From the NCBI RefSeq assembly GCF_037152535.1, contig NZ_JBBCMA010000004.1, positions 124,001 through 188,000 of the forward strand: a stretch of 64,000 bases of DNA, in the 5' to 3' direction. The notes beneath the pieces are model-generated. The model was not told where the DNA came from and made no database searches. It worked only from the letters and a program-made list of their open reading frames with translations. Both the position numbers and the translations under genes were made by a program. Numbering within the stretch: the stretch's first letter is position 1; each line of letters starts with the position of its first letter. This document shows, piece after piece, positions 1-8,656 of the stretch. This stretch comes from Leclercia sp. AS011. GTDB taxonomy: Bacteria; Pseudomonadota; Gammaproteobacteria; Enterobacterales; Enterobacteriaceae.

Positions 1-2
1 AC

Positions 3-686
3 ACTTCCTATTCGCCATATCTACTGATGACCCTGCCGTTCTGTCTGGCGTCGTTTGGCTATCACGGCAACGTGCCAAGCCTGATGAAGTATTACGGCAA
101 AGACCCGCGTACCATCGTGAAGTGTCTGGTTTACGGTACGCTGCTGGCGCTGGGGCTGTATGTCATCTGGCTGCTGGGGACGATGGGCAACATCCCACGT
201 CCGGAATTTATCGGTATTGCGCAGAAGGGCGGTAACATTGATGTGCTGGTGCAGGCCTTGAGTGGAGTGCTGAACAGCCGCAGTCTGGATCTGCTGCTGG
301 TGATCTTCTCCAACTTTGCCGTGGCGAGTTCGTTCCTCGGCGTGACGCTGGGGCTGTTTGACTATCTGGCGGATCTGTGTGGCTTTGATGATTCCGCACT
401 GGGCCGTCTGAAAACCGCGCTGCTGACCTTCCTGCCGCCGGTGATCGGTGGCCTGTTGTGGCCAAACGGCTTCCTGTATGCCATTGGCTATGCGGGGCTG
501 GCGGCAACTATCTGGGCCGCAATTGTACCGGCGCTGCTGGCGCGTAAATCACGTAAACGCTTCGGCAGTCCAAAATTCCGCGTGTGGGGCGGCAAACCGA
601 TGATCGCGCTGATCCTGGTATTCGGGATTGGCAACGCGCTGGTCCACGTGCTGTCGAGCTTTAATCTGCTGCCGGTGTATCAATAA
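3..686 (+). CDS. mtr: Tryptophan-specific permease Mtr, 3' part
   Basis: High-affinity tryptophan:proton symporter of the inner membrane, aromatic amino acid permease family. The frame is open from base 3, so the 5' end lies outside the window; about 228 C-terminal residues of a protein that is 414 aa in E. coli are present. The visible part contains the family stretch [14 protein letters not shown], several hydrophobic membrane segments and the C-terminus [10 protein letters not shown], all nearly identical to E. coli Mtr. In E. coli the gene is controlled by TrpR and TyrR; its promoter is not in the window. A REP pair follows the stop codon. Identification is by remembered sequence similarity and is very secure. 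Confidence 0.96.
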   Translation, partial: TSYSPYLLMTLPFCLASFGYHGNVPSLMKYYGKDPRTIVKCLVYGTLLALGLYVIWLLGTMGNIPRPEFIGIAQKGGNIDVLVQALSGVLNSRSLDLLLVIFSNFAVASSFLGVTLGLFDYLADLCGFDDSALGRLKTALLTFLPPVIGGLLWPNGFLYAIGYAGLAATIWAAIVPALLARKSRKRFGSPKFRVWGGKPMIALILVFGIGNALVHVLSSFNLLPVYQ

Positions 687-692
687 GTTTTT

Positions 693-764
693 GTGCCGGA
701 TAGCGGCTACGCCTTATCCGGCCTACGCGATGCCGTAGGCCCGGTAAGCGAAGCGCCACCGGGC
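693..764. repeat. REP pair (BIME) between mtr and yhbW
   Basis: Two inverted REP-type palindromes, GCCGGATAGCGGCTACGCC and the facing GGCCCGGTAAGCGAAGCGCC, lie between the stop codons of the convergent genes mtr and yhbW. Such elements stabilise 3' ends and can bind gyrase or IHF; that role is inferred here. Confidence 0.85.
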
Positions 765-771
765 AAAAAGA

Positions 772-1779
772 TTACCCCACCAACTCTTCTTTCACCTGCA
801 TCGCCAGATCGAACGAATGTAACCGCGCCTGGTGATCGAAAATCTGCCCGTTCACCATGATCTCGTCGGCCTGAGTCTCGCGGAGCACCGCTTCCAGACC
901 GTGCCGTACTTTCGCTTTATCGCCCACCAGCGACATGCTCAGCGCCTGCTGGACGCCATACTGCTCTGAGGCGGACCACAGCTGATGCATATTCTCCACC
1001 GGCGGCGGCAGTTGCCCCGTTTCGCCGCGGCGCAGCTTCATAAATGCCTGCTGCATGGAGGTAAAGAGGAATTCCGCATCGCGGTTGCTGTCGGCGGCAA
1101 TGATGTTGATACAGACCATTGCGTACGGTTTTTCCAGCCGCGCGGAGGGTTTGAAGTTCGTGCGATAGAGGTGCAGCGCCTGGTGCAGCATATCCGGCGC
1201 AAAGTGCGATGCGAAGGCAAACGGCAGGCCCAGCTGGGCGGCCAGTTGAGCGCTGTACAGGCTCGAGCCCAGCAGCCAGACCGGGATCTGCTCGCCGTAG
1301 CCCGGAACCGGACGCACCTGCGGGTTCGGGTCATGGGCGTCGAACCAGTCCACCAGCTCCGCCACATCGCGCGGGAAGTTATCGATATCGCCACTCATAT
1401 GACGGCGCAGCGCGCGCATGGTTGGCTGATCGCTGCCCGGTGCACGGCCCAGCCCGAGATCGATGCGGCCAGGATAGAGGGTGTTCAGGGTGCCAAACTG
1501 TTCGGCAATCACCAGCGGGGAGTGGTTCGGCAGCATCACGCCGCCCGAGCCTAAATGCAGGGTGGTGGTATTGGCCGCCAGATAGCCGAGCAGCACCGAG
1601 GTGGCCGCACTGGCGATCCCGACCATATTGTGGTGTTCCGCCAGCCAGTAGCGATGATAGCCGCGCTGTTCAGCCAGGCGGGCGAGATCCAGCGAGTGGG
1701 TAAAGGCTTCCCGTGCCGAGGAGCCTTCAGGGATCGGTGCCAGGTCCAGCACCGAAAACGGAATGGATTTATCAGTCAT
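772..1779 (-). CDS. yhbW: Luciferase-like monooxygenase YhbW
   Basis: A 335-aa protein of the bacterial luciferase-like flavin monooxygenase family (TIM barrel, single-domain LLM type), the same length as E. coli YhbW. Visible family features include the N-terminal strand [12 protein letters not shown], the segment RYWLAEHHN and the glycine-rich [12 protein letters not shown]. The enzyme is expected to use reduced FMN supplied by a partner reductase; its physiological substrate is unknown. It lies downstream of ubiUV on the same strand, 79 bp after the ubiV stop, and could be read from the ubiUV transcript. A perfect 12-bp inverted repeat brackets its leader and covers the region of its ribosome binding site. 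Confidence 0.93.
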   Translation of the reverse strand: MTDKSIPFSVLDLAPIPEGSSAREAFTHSLDLARLAEQRGYHRYWLAEHHNMVGIASAATSVLLGYLAANTTTLHLGSGGVMLPNHSPLVIAEQFGTLNTLYPGRIDLGLGRAPGSDQPTMRALRRHMSGDIDNFPRDVAELVDWFDAHDPNPQVRPVPGYGEQIPVWLLGSSLYSAQLAAQLGLPFAFASHFAPDMLHQALHLYRTNFKPSARLEKPYAMVCINIIAADSNRDAEFLFTSMQQAFMKLRRGETGQLPPPVENMHQLWSASEQYGVQQALSMSLVGDKAKVRHGLEAVLRETQADEIMVNGQIFDHQARLHSFDLAMQVKEELVG

Positions 1780-1782
1780 AAC

Positions 1783-1854
1783 AGCTCACTTTGTCGACGG
1801 TGAATCTTTTAATAGTGCATTAAAAATGAATACACGTTGTTAACAAAGTGAGCT
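1783..1854. repeat. 12-bp inverted repeat bracketing the yhbW leader
   Basis: AGCTCACTTTGT at 1783-1794 is exactly reverse-complementary to ACAAAGTGAGCT at 1843-1854, with 48 bp between. The arm near yhbW ends four bases before its ATG and contains the GTGAGC that would have to serve as Shine-Dalgarno region. The other arm abuts the ubiV stop codon and is followed by seven T on the + strand. In a ubiUV read-through transcript the arms could pair and hide the yhbW start; this is inference. Confidence 0.7.
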
Positions 1855-1858
1855 TTTT

Positions 1859-2737
1859 TTAAACCTGCAACTCCAGCCCCGCCAGACGTCGCCAGTAGCC
1901 GTTACACTCGCTGTTCGCGGTAAGCGGCAGCGGGGCAGCGCCATTCTCGTTGGCACGGAAGGCATCAATCATGGCGAAGGTTTCCGGGCCCAGCGGTGAC
2001 AGGCGCACCATATCCACCAGCCCTTGCATCGAGGCCAGCTCGTTGCCGAGGTTGTAAACGTAGCCGCTCATGGTCTGAATACCGTTCAGGACAAACACCT
2101 GCTGATTCTCCTGCGACAGCACGCTGCGCCCGTTCGGGTATTTGATGCAGCAGGTTTCGCACTCGTCTTTCGGCAGGTTTTCGGATCGCGCGGTAAAGCA
2201 GCGGGCGGAGTAGGCCAGCGGCAGATGGCCGTAGCTCAGCACCTCCACCTCAAACTGATTGCGGATCCCCAGCTCGTCGCACTGCGTCAGCACATTGGCC
2301 AGCCAGTCGCGGGACAGCTCCACCGGCATACACCAGCGCGTCATACCCTGTTTGAGCAGCAGGCGCAGGGTGACGGCGTTATAGCAGTTCAGCGCATGGC
2401 CGGCGACAAAGGGCAGTTTACGCTCGGCGCACAGGTTCACCACGCCGAGGTCGCTGGCTTCCAGCAGAAACTCGCCGTTGTCGACGTAGCGCTTCAGCTC
2501 GTTCAGTTCGGACGAAGCCTGCACCAGCGCCAGAGTGGAGAGCACCACCTGCTTGCCGCTGTCGGCCAGGCTTTTCGCCATCTCCAGCCAGTCGCCCACT
2601 TTGGTGGCGCGACGCTTACTGCATACCGCCTCGCCGAGATAGATCACATCGGCCTGGCTGGTAGCCGCCTGCTGGTAAAAATCTTCCAGCGTCTCTTTTG
2701 ACCAGTAGTAGAGCACCGGTCCTAATGAATATTTCAT
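1859..2737 (-). CDS. ubiV: Oxygen-independent ubiquinone hydroxylation protein UbiV
   Basis: A 292-aa U32-peptidase-family protein (formerly YhbV). UbiV forms a heterodimer with UbiU, binds a 4Fe-4S cluster and is needed with UbiT to hydroxylate ubiquinone precursors without oxygen. The expected cluster ligands are visible: Cys39 (GEAVCSKRR) and the later group CFTARSENLPKDECETCC. It follows ubiU on the same strand with an 8-bp gap, so the two form an operon divergent from ubiT. Candidate FNR half-sites lie upstream of ubiU. No catalytic peptidase role is expected; the U32 label is historical. Confidence 0.96.
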   Translation of the reverse strand: MKYSLGPVLYYWSKETLEDFYQQAATSQADVIYLGEAVCSKRRATKVGDWLEMAKSLADSGKQVVLSTLALVQASSELNELKRYVDNGEFLLEASDLGVVNLCAERKLPFVAGHALNCYNAVTLRLLLKQGMTRWCMPVELSRDWLANVLTQCDELGIRNQFEVEVLSYGHLPLAYSARCFTARSENLPKDECETCCIKYPNGRSVLSQENQQVFVLNGIQTMSGYVYNLGNELASMQGLVDMVRLSPLGPETFAMIDAFRANENGAAPLPLTANSECNGYWRRLAGLELQV

Positions 2738-2745
2738 GCGTTATC

Positions 2746-3741
2746 TCACTGCCATTTACGGTGATACGCGCCCAGCGTGGTCTGGGTACCTTCGGACATT
2801 GCGCCCAGGGTCTCCATCCACGCAGGCTGCGGGGCATAGTGCTTAGGATCCGCCATGCAGCGGTCGATCGCCTGACGCCATACTTTTGCCACCTGGCTGA
2901 CGTAGGCCGGGCTGCGCTGGCGACCTTCGATTTTCACCGAGGCGATATTGGCGGCCAGCAGCTCCGGCAGCAGCTCCAGGGTGTTGAGGCTGGTGGGCTC
3001 TTCCAGGGCATGATAGCGTTCGCCATCCACCAGATAGCGGCCTTTACACAGCGTCGGATAGCCCGCGTTTTCATCGTCCTGATAGCGGTCGATCAGCACC
3101 TCGTTCAGGCGCGATTCCAGCCCCTGCGGCGTTTGCTGCCAGCGTACGAAGCGGGCCGGAGAGCAGGCACCCACGGTATTCGGCGATTCACCGGTTAAGT
3201 AGGAGGAGAGATAGCAGCGTCCTTCGGCCATAATGCACAGGCTGCCAAAAGCAAAAACTTCCAGCGGCACTGGCGTGACGCGCGCCAGTTGCTTAACCTG
3301 ATGAATAGACAGCACACGCGGCAGCACCACGCGCGCCACGTCGAAGTTGCGATGATAAAAGCGAATGGCCTCTTCGTTGGTGGCTGATGCCTGAACCGAG
3401 ACATGGCGCTCAATATGGGGATAGCGTTCGGCGGCATACTCCAGCATAGCGAGGTCGGCAAGGATCAGCGCGTCCGCGCCCAGCTGTGCCGCCATATCCA
3501 CCGCACGCTGCCAGCGTTGATAGCCGTCGGGGTGGGCAAAGGTATTAATGGCGATATGCAGCTTGCGGCGGTGCTGATGCACGAAGCTCACCGCTTCCTG
3601 CAGCTTTTTCTCGGTAAAATTGAGACCAGCGAAGTGACGGGCATTAGTATCGTCCTTCAGCCCGATATAAACCGCATCGGCGCCGTTTTCGATGGCCGCC
3701 TTAAGCGCCGGTAAGTTTCCGGCTGGGCAGAGCAGCTCCAT
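2746..3741 (-). CDS. ubiU: Oxygen-independent ubiquinone hydroxylation protein UbiU
   Basis: A 331-aa U32-family partner of UbiV (formerly YhbU). It carries the family start MELLCPAGNLPALKAAIENG and the cysteines that hold its 4Fe-4S cluster in SLCIMAEGRCYL, VGACSPAR and TLCKGRY. The UbiU-UbiV pair supports anaerobic ubiquinone synthesis in Proteobacteria. First gene of the minus-strand operon ubiU-ubiV, 221 bp from the divergent ubiT, so the three genes of the pathway share one intergenic control region. The ATG is supported by matching the known N-terminus. Confidence 0.96.
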   Translation of the reverse strand: MELLCPAGNLPALKAAIENGADAVYIGLKDDTNARHFAGLNFTEKKLQEAVSFVHQHRRKLHIAINTFAHPDGYQRWQRAVDMAAQLGADALILADLAMLEYAAERYPHIERHVSVQASATNEEAIRFYHRNFDVARVVLPRVLSIHQVKQLARVTPVPLEVFAFGSLCIMAEGRCYLSSYLTGESPNTVGACSPARFVRWQQTPQGLESRLNEVLIDRYQDDENAGYPTLCKGRYLVDGERYHALEEPTSLNTLELLPELLAANIASVKIEGRQRSPAYVSQVAKVWRQAIDRCMADPKHYAPQPAWMETLGAMSEGTQTTLGAYHRKWQ

Positions 3742-3824
3742 AATTTATCCTGACGTTCGCAGCCCCAGAGGGATGCAAAATTGTTATCGAACAGCGATTT
3801 TAATTAACCACCCGGCGACAATTT

Positions 3825-3903
3825 TTGATTTAAGGCAGCTAATGGCGTATTGATGGCACCAATAATGGATTACGCCGGATGGCAGTTTGTTGATTTACGC
3901 CGC
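3825..3903. promoter_or_regulatory. Candidate FNR half-sites, ubiU/ubiT control region
   Basis: The octamer TTGATTTA occurs twice in the ubiU-ubiT intergenic region, at 3825-3832 and 3890-3897. Each gives the TTGAT left half of an FNR box (TTGAT-N4-ATCAA) followed by a degenerate right half (GGCAG and GCCGC). In E. coli these ubiquinone genes are induced by FNR under anoxia. Assignment rests on the half-site match and the known regulation. Confidence 0.45.
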
Positions 3904-3962
3904 TATACCCACGACTGGATATGGCAAAATATCAGGACTATAGATATCAGGGAGTATTGCTC

Positions 3963-4487
3963 GTGCTGGATAAACTGCGTTCACGTCTCGTACAATTTGG
4001 CCCATCGCTTCTGAGCGTGCCGGTGAAGCTGGCGCCCTTTGCGCTAAAGCGCCAGGTGCTGGAGCAGGTGCTGAGCTGGCAGTTCCGCCAGGCGCTGGCG
4101 GAGGGTGAGCTGGCATTTCTGGAAGGGCGCTGGTTAAGTATTGAGGTGCGGGACATTGGCCTGCGCTGGTATACCTCCGTAGAAAATGAACAGCTGGTGG
4201 TACGCGAATCCGCCGAAGCGGATGTCAGCTTCCGCGCGGACGCCAGCGATCTGCTGATGATCGCGGCGCGTAAACAGGATCCTGACACACTCTTTTTCCA
4301 GCGCCGTCTGGTGATTGAAGGCGATACCGAGTTAGGTCTGTATGTCAAAAACCTGATGGATGCTATTGAGCTGGAGCAAATGCCAAAGCCGCTGCGCGTG
4401 GCGCTGCTGCAACTGGCCGATTTTGTCGAGGCGGGTCTGAAAACTCCGCCGGAGAGTAAACACACTTCTGTAGGTGAGCCATGTTGA
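3963..4487 (+). CDS. ubiT: Anaerobic ubiquinone accessory factor UbiT (SCP2 domain)
   Basis: SCP2 sterol-carrier-like lipid-binding protein (formerly YhbT) that assists oxygen-independent ubiquinone synthesis, probably by presenting hydrophobic intermediates. The GTG at 3963 is chosen because it gives MLDKLRSRLVQFGPSLLSVP, 174 aa as in E. coli, and is preceded by GGGAG at suitable distance; an in-frame ATG at 3921 would add 14 unrelated residues. The central block (FRADASDLLMIAARKQDPDT, then LVIEGDTELGLYVKN) is the SCP2 core. Its 3' end overlaps yhbS by 7 bp, suggesting translational coupling. Confidence 0.94.
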   Translation: MLDKLRSRLVQFGPSLLSVPVKLAPFALKRQVLEQVLSWQFRQALAEGELAFLEGRWLSIEVRDIGLRWYTSVENEQLVVRESAEADVSFRADASDLLMIAARKQDPDTLFFQRRLVIEGDTELGLYVKNLMDAIELEQMPKPLRVALLQLADFVEAGLKTPPESKHTSVGEPC

Positions 4488-4984
4488 TTCGAATAGAGAT
4501 TGGGATCGATGCGCCGGGTATCGATGCCTTATTACGCCGGACCTTCGAAGGAGACGGTGAGGCGCAACTGGTTCAGGACCTTCGTGAAGATGGCCTGATT
4601 ACCCTGGGGCTGGTGGCTACCGACGACGAGGGCCAGGTTGTCGGCTATGTCGCCTTTAGTCCGGTCACCGTGCAGGGCGAAGAGTTGCAGTGGGTCGGCA
4701 TGGCGCCGCTGGCGGTGGATGAAAACTACCGTGGACAAGGCCTGGCGCGTCAGCTGGTTTACGAAGGGCTGGACTCGCTCAATGAGTTTGGCTATGCCGC
4801 GGTGGTCACGCTGGGCGATCCGGCGTTCTACAGCCGTTTAGGCTTCGAGAAAGCGGCCAATTACGATCTGCGCTGCCGCTGGCCGGGCACCGAGTCAGCT
4901 TTCCAGCTGCACCCTCTAGCGGATGATGCCCTTAACGGCGTCAGCGGTCTGGTCGAATACCACGACCACTTCAATCGCTTTTAA
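4481..4984 (+). CDS. yhbS: GNAT-family N-acetyltransferase YhbS
   Basis: A 167-aa single-domain GNAT acetyltransferase. The acetyl-CoA binding motif is visible as [15 protein letters not shown] (the Q/RxxGxG/A type), preceded by the strand WVGMAPLAV and followed by [15 protein letters not shown]. The substrate is not determined by the sequence; the E. coli protein has been linked to small-RNA regulation. It is co-transcribed with ubiT (7-bp overlap) and its last 14 bp overlap the 3' end of the convergent yhbQ. Confidence 0.92.
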   Translation: MLIRIEIGIDAPGIDALLRRTFEGDGEAQLVQDLREDGLITLGLVATDDEGQVVGYVAFSPVTVQGEELQWVGMAPLAVDENYRGQGLARQLVYEGLDSLNEFGYAAVVTLGDPAFYSRLGFEKAANYDLRCRWPGTESAFQLHPLADDALNGVSGLVEYHDHFNRF

Positions 4985-5270
4985 TCAGCGGCGTTTGCAG
5001 GCTCTCGCGTAGCGCCTCGAACGTCCCATCTCCGCTGACGAGGCGCTCCTTCTGGCGCTTCGTCAGCTGTTTGATCCGGTACTCCAGCCGCAGCGCCAGC
5101 GAACGATCCCCCACCACGGCGGAAAACGCCAGCATCAGCTCCCCTTTGCCGCGTAACGCCTTCGCCCCTTTTCCGGTCTGATGTTGCAGGAAGCGGCGCG
5201 GCACATCGGTCGTGATGCCCGTATAGAGCGCATTATCAGCGGTTCGAACAAGATAGAGAAACCAGCACAC
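4971..5270 (-). CDS. yhbQ: GIY-YIG nuclease-superfamily protein YhbQ
   Basis: A 99-aa UPF0213 protein made of a single GIY-YIG fold. The diagnostic strands are [17 protein letters not shown], with the GIY-YIG pair replaced by the usual LYL/YTG of this subfamily, and the arginine and glutamate of RRFLQHQ and [10 protein letters not shown]. The reading frame opens with GTG at 5270 and no clear Shine-Dalgarno is seen. E. coli YhbQ is 100 aa. A DNA-repair-linked nuclease role has been proposed for this family. It is convergent with yhbS and divergent from yhbP, which starts 56 bp away. Confidence 0.9.
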   Translation of the reverse strand: MCWFLYLVRTADNALYTGITTDVPRRFLQHQTGKGAKALRGKGELMLAFSAVVGDRSLALRLEYRIKQLTKRQKERLVSGDGTFEALRESLQTPLIKSD

Positions 5271-5325
5271 GGCGAAAGATTCAGTATGTTAAGGTGAACG
5301 CACCTTAGCACGAGAGAGAAGCGAA

Positions 5326-5760
5326 ATGGAAACTCTGGCCGCCATCAACCGCTGGCTGGCGAAGCAGCACGTCGTCACCTGGTGCGTTCACCATGACGAT
5401 GACCTGTGGTGCGCAAATGCCTTTTACTATTACGACCCGCAACGCGTGGCGTTTTACGTCCTGAGCGAAGATAAAACCCGGCATGCGCAGATGAGCGGCA
5501 GGCAGGCGAAGGTGGCGGGCACCGTCAACGGGCAGCCGAAAACCGTGGCCTTGATCCGCGGGGTACAGTTTAAAGGGGAGATCCGTCGTCTGGAGGGGGA
5601 GGAAAGCGACGCGATGCGCAAGCACTACATTCGCCGCTTCCCGGTTGCCGCCGCCATGCCAGCCCCCATGTGGGAGATCCGTCTGGATGAACTCAAGTTC
5701 ACTGACAACACGTTAGGCTTTGGCAAAAAACATCACTGGCTACGCGCCGAGCAGGCGTAA
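5326..5760 (+). CDS. yhbP: UPF0306 flavin-binding-fold protein YhbP
   Basis: A 144-aa protein of the PNPOx-like split-barrel family, similar to E. coli YhbP (147 aa). Recognisable segments are [40 protein letters not shown] and [17 protein letters not shown]. The fold usually binds FMN or a related cofactor, but the reaction is unknown. It is divergent from yhbQ, and its 3' end overlaps the convergent yhbO by 21 bp, so the two transcripts are antisense at their ends. Confidence 0.9.
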   Translation: METLAAINRWLAKQHVVTWCVHHDDDLWCANAFYYYDPQRVAFYVLSEDKTRHAQMSGRQAKVAGTVNGQPKTVALIRGVQFKGEIRRLEGEESDAMRKHYIRRFPVAAAMPAPMWEIRLDELKFTDNTLGFGKKHHWLRAEQA

Positions 5761-6258
5761 CGCCTCACGGTTAAAGGCGATAAGATCTTCCGGCGTGCGG
5801 CTGGTGACCAGCTGATCTTTGTCGACCACGACCTCCTGATCGTAAAAATCCGCCCCGGCGTTTTTCAGATCGATGGCGATCGATTTCACGCCCGTCAGTT
5901 TGCGACCGCGTACCACTTCGGCGCTGATCAGCAGCTGCGGGCCGTGGCAGATAGCGAAGACCGGTTTACCGGACGCGACAAAATCTTTGGTAAAGGTCAC
6001 GAAGCGCGAGTCGCTGCGCAGCGAGTCCGGAGAGTGGCCGCCGGGCAGCAGCAGGGCGTCAAACTCTGCGGGCCGCACCTCGTCGATGGCCTTATCAATG
6101 GCAACGCTGGCCTCGCCTTTATGGCCTTTCACCGTTTTTCCCGCCTGTTTTTCGATTGTGATCACCTCATGCCCCGCTTTGCGAAACGCCTCGGCAGGCG
6201 AGGTGAACTCTGAATCTTCAAACTCGTCGGTGATCAAGACTGCAATTTTCTTGCTCAT
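5740..6258 (-). CDS. yhbO: DJ-1/PfpI-family deglycase-like protein YhbO
   Basis: A 172-aa class I glutamine amidotransferase-like protein. The nucleophile elbow AICHGPQLL places the reactive cysteine at Cys104 with the adjacent His105; Glu12 lies in the usual position for the third active-site residue. E. coli YhbO protects against several stresses and has been described as a protein/nucleotide deglycase acting on methylglyoxal adducts, an activity that is debated for the family. Length matches E. coli exactly. Confidence 0.94.
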   Translation of the reverse strand: MSKKIAVLITDEFEDSEFTSPAEAFRKAGHEVITIEKQAGKTVKGHKGEASVAIDKAIDEVRPAEFDALLLPGGHSPDSLRSDSRFVTFTKDFVASGKPVFAICHGPQLLISAEVVRGRKLTGVKSIAIDLKNAGADFYDQEVVVDKDQLVTSRTPEDLIAFNREALRLLGA

Positions 6259-6384
6259 GCTTCCTCCGTTGTTTTGGCTTCAGACAGCTTTTTCTTCGCT
6301 TGTGGTAGATACTTAGCGATGAGACTACTAAGTGTGGTTGAGGGATGTGAAATCGCATACGGACTAATCTGCAAAGGAGGAGTC

Positions 6385-7029
6385 ATGAGTCAGGTTTTAA
6401 TTACCGGCGCGACCGGTCTGGTGGGCGGGCACCTGCTGCGGATGCTTATTCAGGAGCGGAAGGTCAACTATATTGCCGCCCCGACGCGCCGTCCGCTGGG
6501 CGATATCGAGGGGGTGTTTAATCCGCACGATCCGCAGCTGACCGATGCGCTGGCGCAGGTTCAGGATCCGGTGGATACCGTCTTCTGCTGTCTGGGCACC
6601 ACCCGGCGTGAAGCGGGCAGCAAAGAGGCCTTTATCCATGCCGACTACACCCTGGTGGTGGACACGGCCCTGACCGGCAAACGGCTCGGGGCGAAGCATC
6701 TGCTGGTAGTCAGCGCCATGGGCGCCAACACGCACTCGCCGTTCTTCTACAACAAGGTGAAAGGCAAAATGGAAGAGGCTCTGATTGCCCAGAAGTGGGA
6801 GCGGCTGACCATCCTGCGTCCGTCGATGCTGCTCGGGGAGCGGGAGAAGCATCGTTTCAACGAATCGCTGTTTGCGCCGCTGTTCAGCCTGTTGCCTGGC
6901 AATCTGAAGTCGATAGACGCGCGGGACGTGGCGCAGGTCATGCTGCAGGAGGCGCTGGGCACGTCACCGGCTGGCGTTAATATTATTCCGTCAGCGAAGA
7001 TCAGGGAGATGGCGCAAGGCGAAGGCTGA
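6385..7029 (+). CDS. yraR: NAD(P)-binding Rossmann protein YraR
   Basis: An atypical short-chain dehydrogenase-like protein. The ATG at 6385 follows a strong AAAGGAGGAG ribosome binding site and gives [20 protein letters not shown] with the GxxGxxG dinucleotide motif; an in-frame upstream start at 6274 would add 37 residues without family support. The resulting 214 aa is close to E. coli YraR (211 aa). Further landmarks are [16 protein letters not shown] and [18 protein letters not shown], the latter with the YxxxK pair. Function is unknown; it resembles NAD(P)H-binding epimerase/oxidoreductases such as HTATIP2. Confidence 0.9.
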   Translation: MSQVLITGATGLVGGHLLRMLIQERKVNYIAAPTRRPLGDIEGVFNPHDPQLTDALAQVQDPVDTVFCCLGTTRREAGSKEAFIHADYTLVVDTALTGKRLGAKHLLVVSAMGANTHSPFFYNKVKGKMEEALIAQKWERLTILRPSMLLGEREKHRFNESLFAPLFSLLPGNLKSIDARDVAQVMLQEALGTSPAGVNIIPSAKIREMAQGEG

Positions 7030-7031
7030 TG

Positions 7032-7054
7032 GCCCTCTGCCGATGGCAGAGGGC
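7032..7054. terminator. Perfect hairpin between convergent yraR and dolP
   Basis: GCCCTCTGCC (7032-7041) and GGCAGAGGGC (7045-7054) form a 10-bp perfect stem with loop GAT, directly after the yraR stop and 10 bp before the dolP stop. There is no U-tract on either strand, so it may stop polymerase weakly or protect 3' ends. Confidence 0.6.
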
Positions 7055-7063
7055 AGGGGAGCA

Positions 7064-7639
7064 CTACTTCAGATAGGTAAACGCGGTGGTAACGTGCTTG
7101 ACGCCGCTCACCCGGCTGGCGATATCCGCCGCCGCTTTCCCTTCACGGTCGGTGACCAGGCCAAGCAGGAACACTTCGCCGTTCTCGGTGGTCACTTTCA
7201 CGTTGGAGGATTTCACCTGATCGCTGCCCAACAGCTGGGAGCGCACTTTGGTAGTGATCCAGGTATCGTTAGAGGCATCGCCCAGGCCAATCGGCTGGCC
7301 CTGACGCACTTCGTTAAACACCTCGGTGGTGCCTTCTACACCCATGGCGATCTGCTTCGCCCGGGCGGCAAGCTCGGTAGTCGGTGCCTGGCCTGCCAGC
7401 AGGACCTTGCCCTGATAAGCCGTGACGTTGATACGCGCTTCTTTCTTGATCTGTTGGTCTTTGGACAGGGCGCTATTGACGCGCAGTTCCAGAGTGCTGT
7501 CATCCACCTGTGTGCCCACGGAACGCGGGTCAGTCGCGGCTTTGGTGCTCACTGCGGCGGTACCCACTACCGCTGCAGCCACACATCCCTGAAGCAGCAG
7601 CGCAGAAATAAGGACTGCGAGGGGCGAAAGTGCCTTCAT
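7064..7639 (-). CDS. dolP: Outer-membrane lipoprotein DolP (two BON domains)
   Basis: A 191-aa lipoprotein (formerly YraP) that supports outer-membrane integrity and activation of NlpD-dependent amidase at the division site. The signal peptide ends in a lipobox with LLLQGC, making Cys19 the lipidated residue. Two BON domains follow (about residues 46-115 and 125-190), the second ending in SGVKHVTTAFTYLK. It lies 9 bp downstream of diaA on the same strand, as in E. coli, where sigma-E contributes to expression. Confidence 0.96.
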   Translation of the reverse strand: MKALSPLAVLISALLLQGCVAAAVVGTAAVSTKAATDPRSVGTQVDDSTLELRVNSALSKDQQIKKEARINVTAYQGKVLLAGQAPTTELAARAKQIAMGVEGTTEVFNEVRQGQPIGLGDASNDTWITTKVRSQLLGSDQVKSSNVKVTTENGEVFLLGLVTDREGKAAADIASRVSGVKHVTTAFTYLK

Positions 7640-7648
7640 GTATACTCC

Positions 7649-8239
7649 TTAATCATCCTGGTGAGGGAAAAGCGTGTTGTCGATCAGATCGCATAAACAG
7701 TTCACCGTCAGCATGTGCATCTCCTGAATGCGCGCGCTGCGGTGGGAAGGAATACGGATCTCCACATCATGAGGACCTAACAGCCCCGCCAGCTCGCCGC
7801 CATCGTAGCCGGTCAGGGCGACGATAGTCATATCGCGCGTGACGGCGGCTTCAACGGCTTTGACGATGTCGCGGCTGTTGCCGCGCGTAGAGATTGCCAG
7901 CAGCACATCGCCGGCGTGCCCTAATGCACGGACCTGTTTGGCATAGATCTCATCATGAAGACGATCGTTGGCAATCGCCGTTAAGACCACGTTATCGGTA
8001 TTAAGTGCAATGGCAGGTAAACTGGGGCGCTCTGTCTCAAAACGGTTGATCATACTGGCAGCAAAATGCTGTGCGTTGGCGGCCGAGGTGCCGTTGCCAC
8101 AACAGAGGATTTTGTTGCCGTTGAGCAGGGATTGTACCAGCGTCATCGCCGCACGGGAGATAGCGTCCGGCAGCGCTTCTGCCGCTGCGATCTGAGTCTG
8201 AATGCTTTCGGTGAAGCACACCTTAATTCTTTCGAGCAC
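7649..8239 (-). CDS. diaA: DnaA initiator-associating protein DiaA
   Basis: A 196-aa SIS-domain protein that forms tetramers, binds several DnaA molecules and promotes initiation complexes at oriC. The GTG start at 8239 gives [20 protein letters not shown] and the E. coli length. SIS features include [20 protein letters not shown] and [18 protein letters not shown]. It sits between yraN and dolP in the minus-strand cluster lpoA-yraN-diaA-dolP. Confidence 0.96.
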   Translation of the reverse strand: MLERIKVCFTESIQTQIAAAEALPDAISRAAMTLVQSLLNGNKILCCGNGTSAANAQHFAASMINRFETERPSLPAIALNTDNVVLTAIANDRLHDEIYAKQVRALGHAGDVLLAISTRGNSRDIVKAVEAAVTRDMTIVALTGYDGGELAGLLGPHDVEIRIPSHRSARIQEMHMLTVNCLCDLIDNTLFPHQDD

Positions 8240-8260
8240 GGTATCCCTTAACGATCTGAT

Positions 8261-8656
8261 TTACGCGTCTGCGCCGAAGGCGTTTTTGAACCATTCGATG
8301 GCGTTTCCGGTGAAGGCTACCACATCGAACCGGCAATCCACAGTATCAAAGCTGCCATTATGCCGGACAAGCCACAACTGGGCGGTGAGTAATAATTTTT
8401 GTTGCTTGGCCCGGGTCACGCTGGCCGCGGCCCCGCCAAAGCGGGATGACTGACGGTAGCGCACCTCGATAAACACGATAGTCGGGCCATCCTGCATGAT
8501 AAGGTCAATTTCACCGCCGCGCGCGCGAACGTTCGCGGCGATAAAGCGCAGTCCCTGGCGCTCAAGCCAGCGACGCGCCTGAAGCTCGCGCGCGTCGCCG
8601 GTCTGTTTACGGGTTAACTGGCCGGAACGATCTGTCCCTGCTGGTACTTGAGCCAT
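8261..8656 (-). CDS. yraN: UPF0102 nuclease-like protein YraN
   Basis: A 131-aa UPF0102 protein with a restriction-endonuclease-like core: Glu/Asp residues in RGGEIDLIM and [19 protein letters not shown] fit the (D/E)-(D/E)xK-type scaffold. Its biological role is unknown. Its first 43 bp overlap the 3' end of lpoA, an arrangement that implies coupled translation. Confidence 0.92.
   Translation of the reverse strand: MAQVPAGTDRSGQLTRKQTGDARELQARRWLERQGLRFIAANVRARGGEIDLIMQDGPTIVFIEVRYRQSSRFGGAAASVTRAKQQKLLLTAQLWLVRHNGSFDTVDCRFDVVAFTGNAIEWFKNAFGADA

Noticed and set aside
985..1554. Long + strand open frame opposite yhbW
   Set aside because: It is the antisense shadow of a conserved enzyme gene in GC-rich DNA; the product is His/Arg/Gln-rich with no family resemblance or ribosome binding site.
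3851..3864. TTGATGGCACCAA as a full FNR box
   Set aside because: The half-site spacing is one base short of TTG-N8-CAA, so it was not called; the TTGATTTA half-sites fit better.
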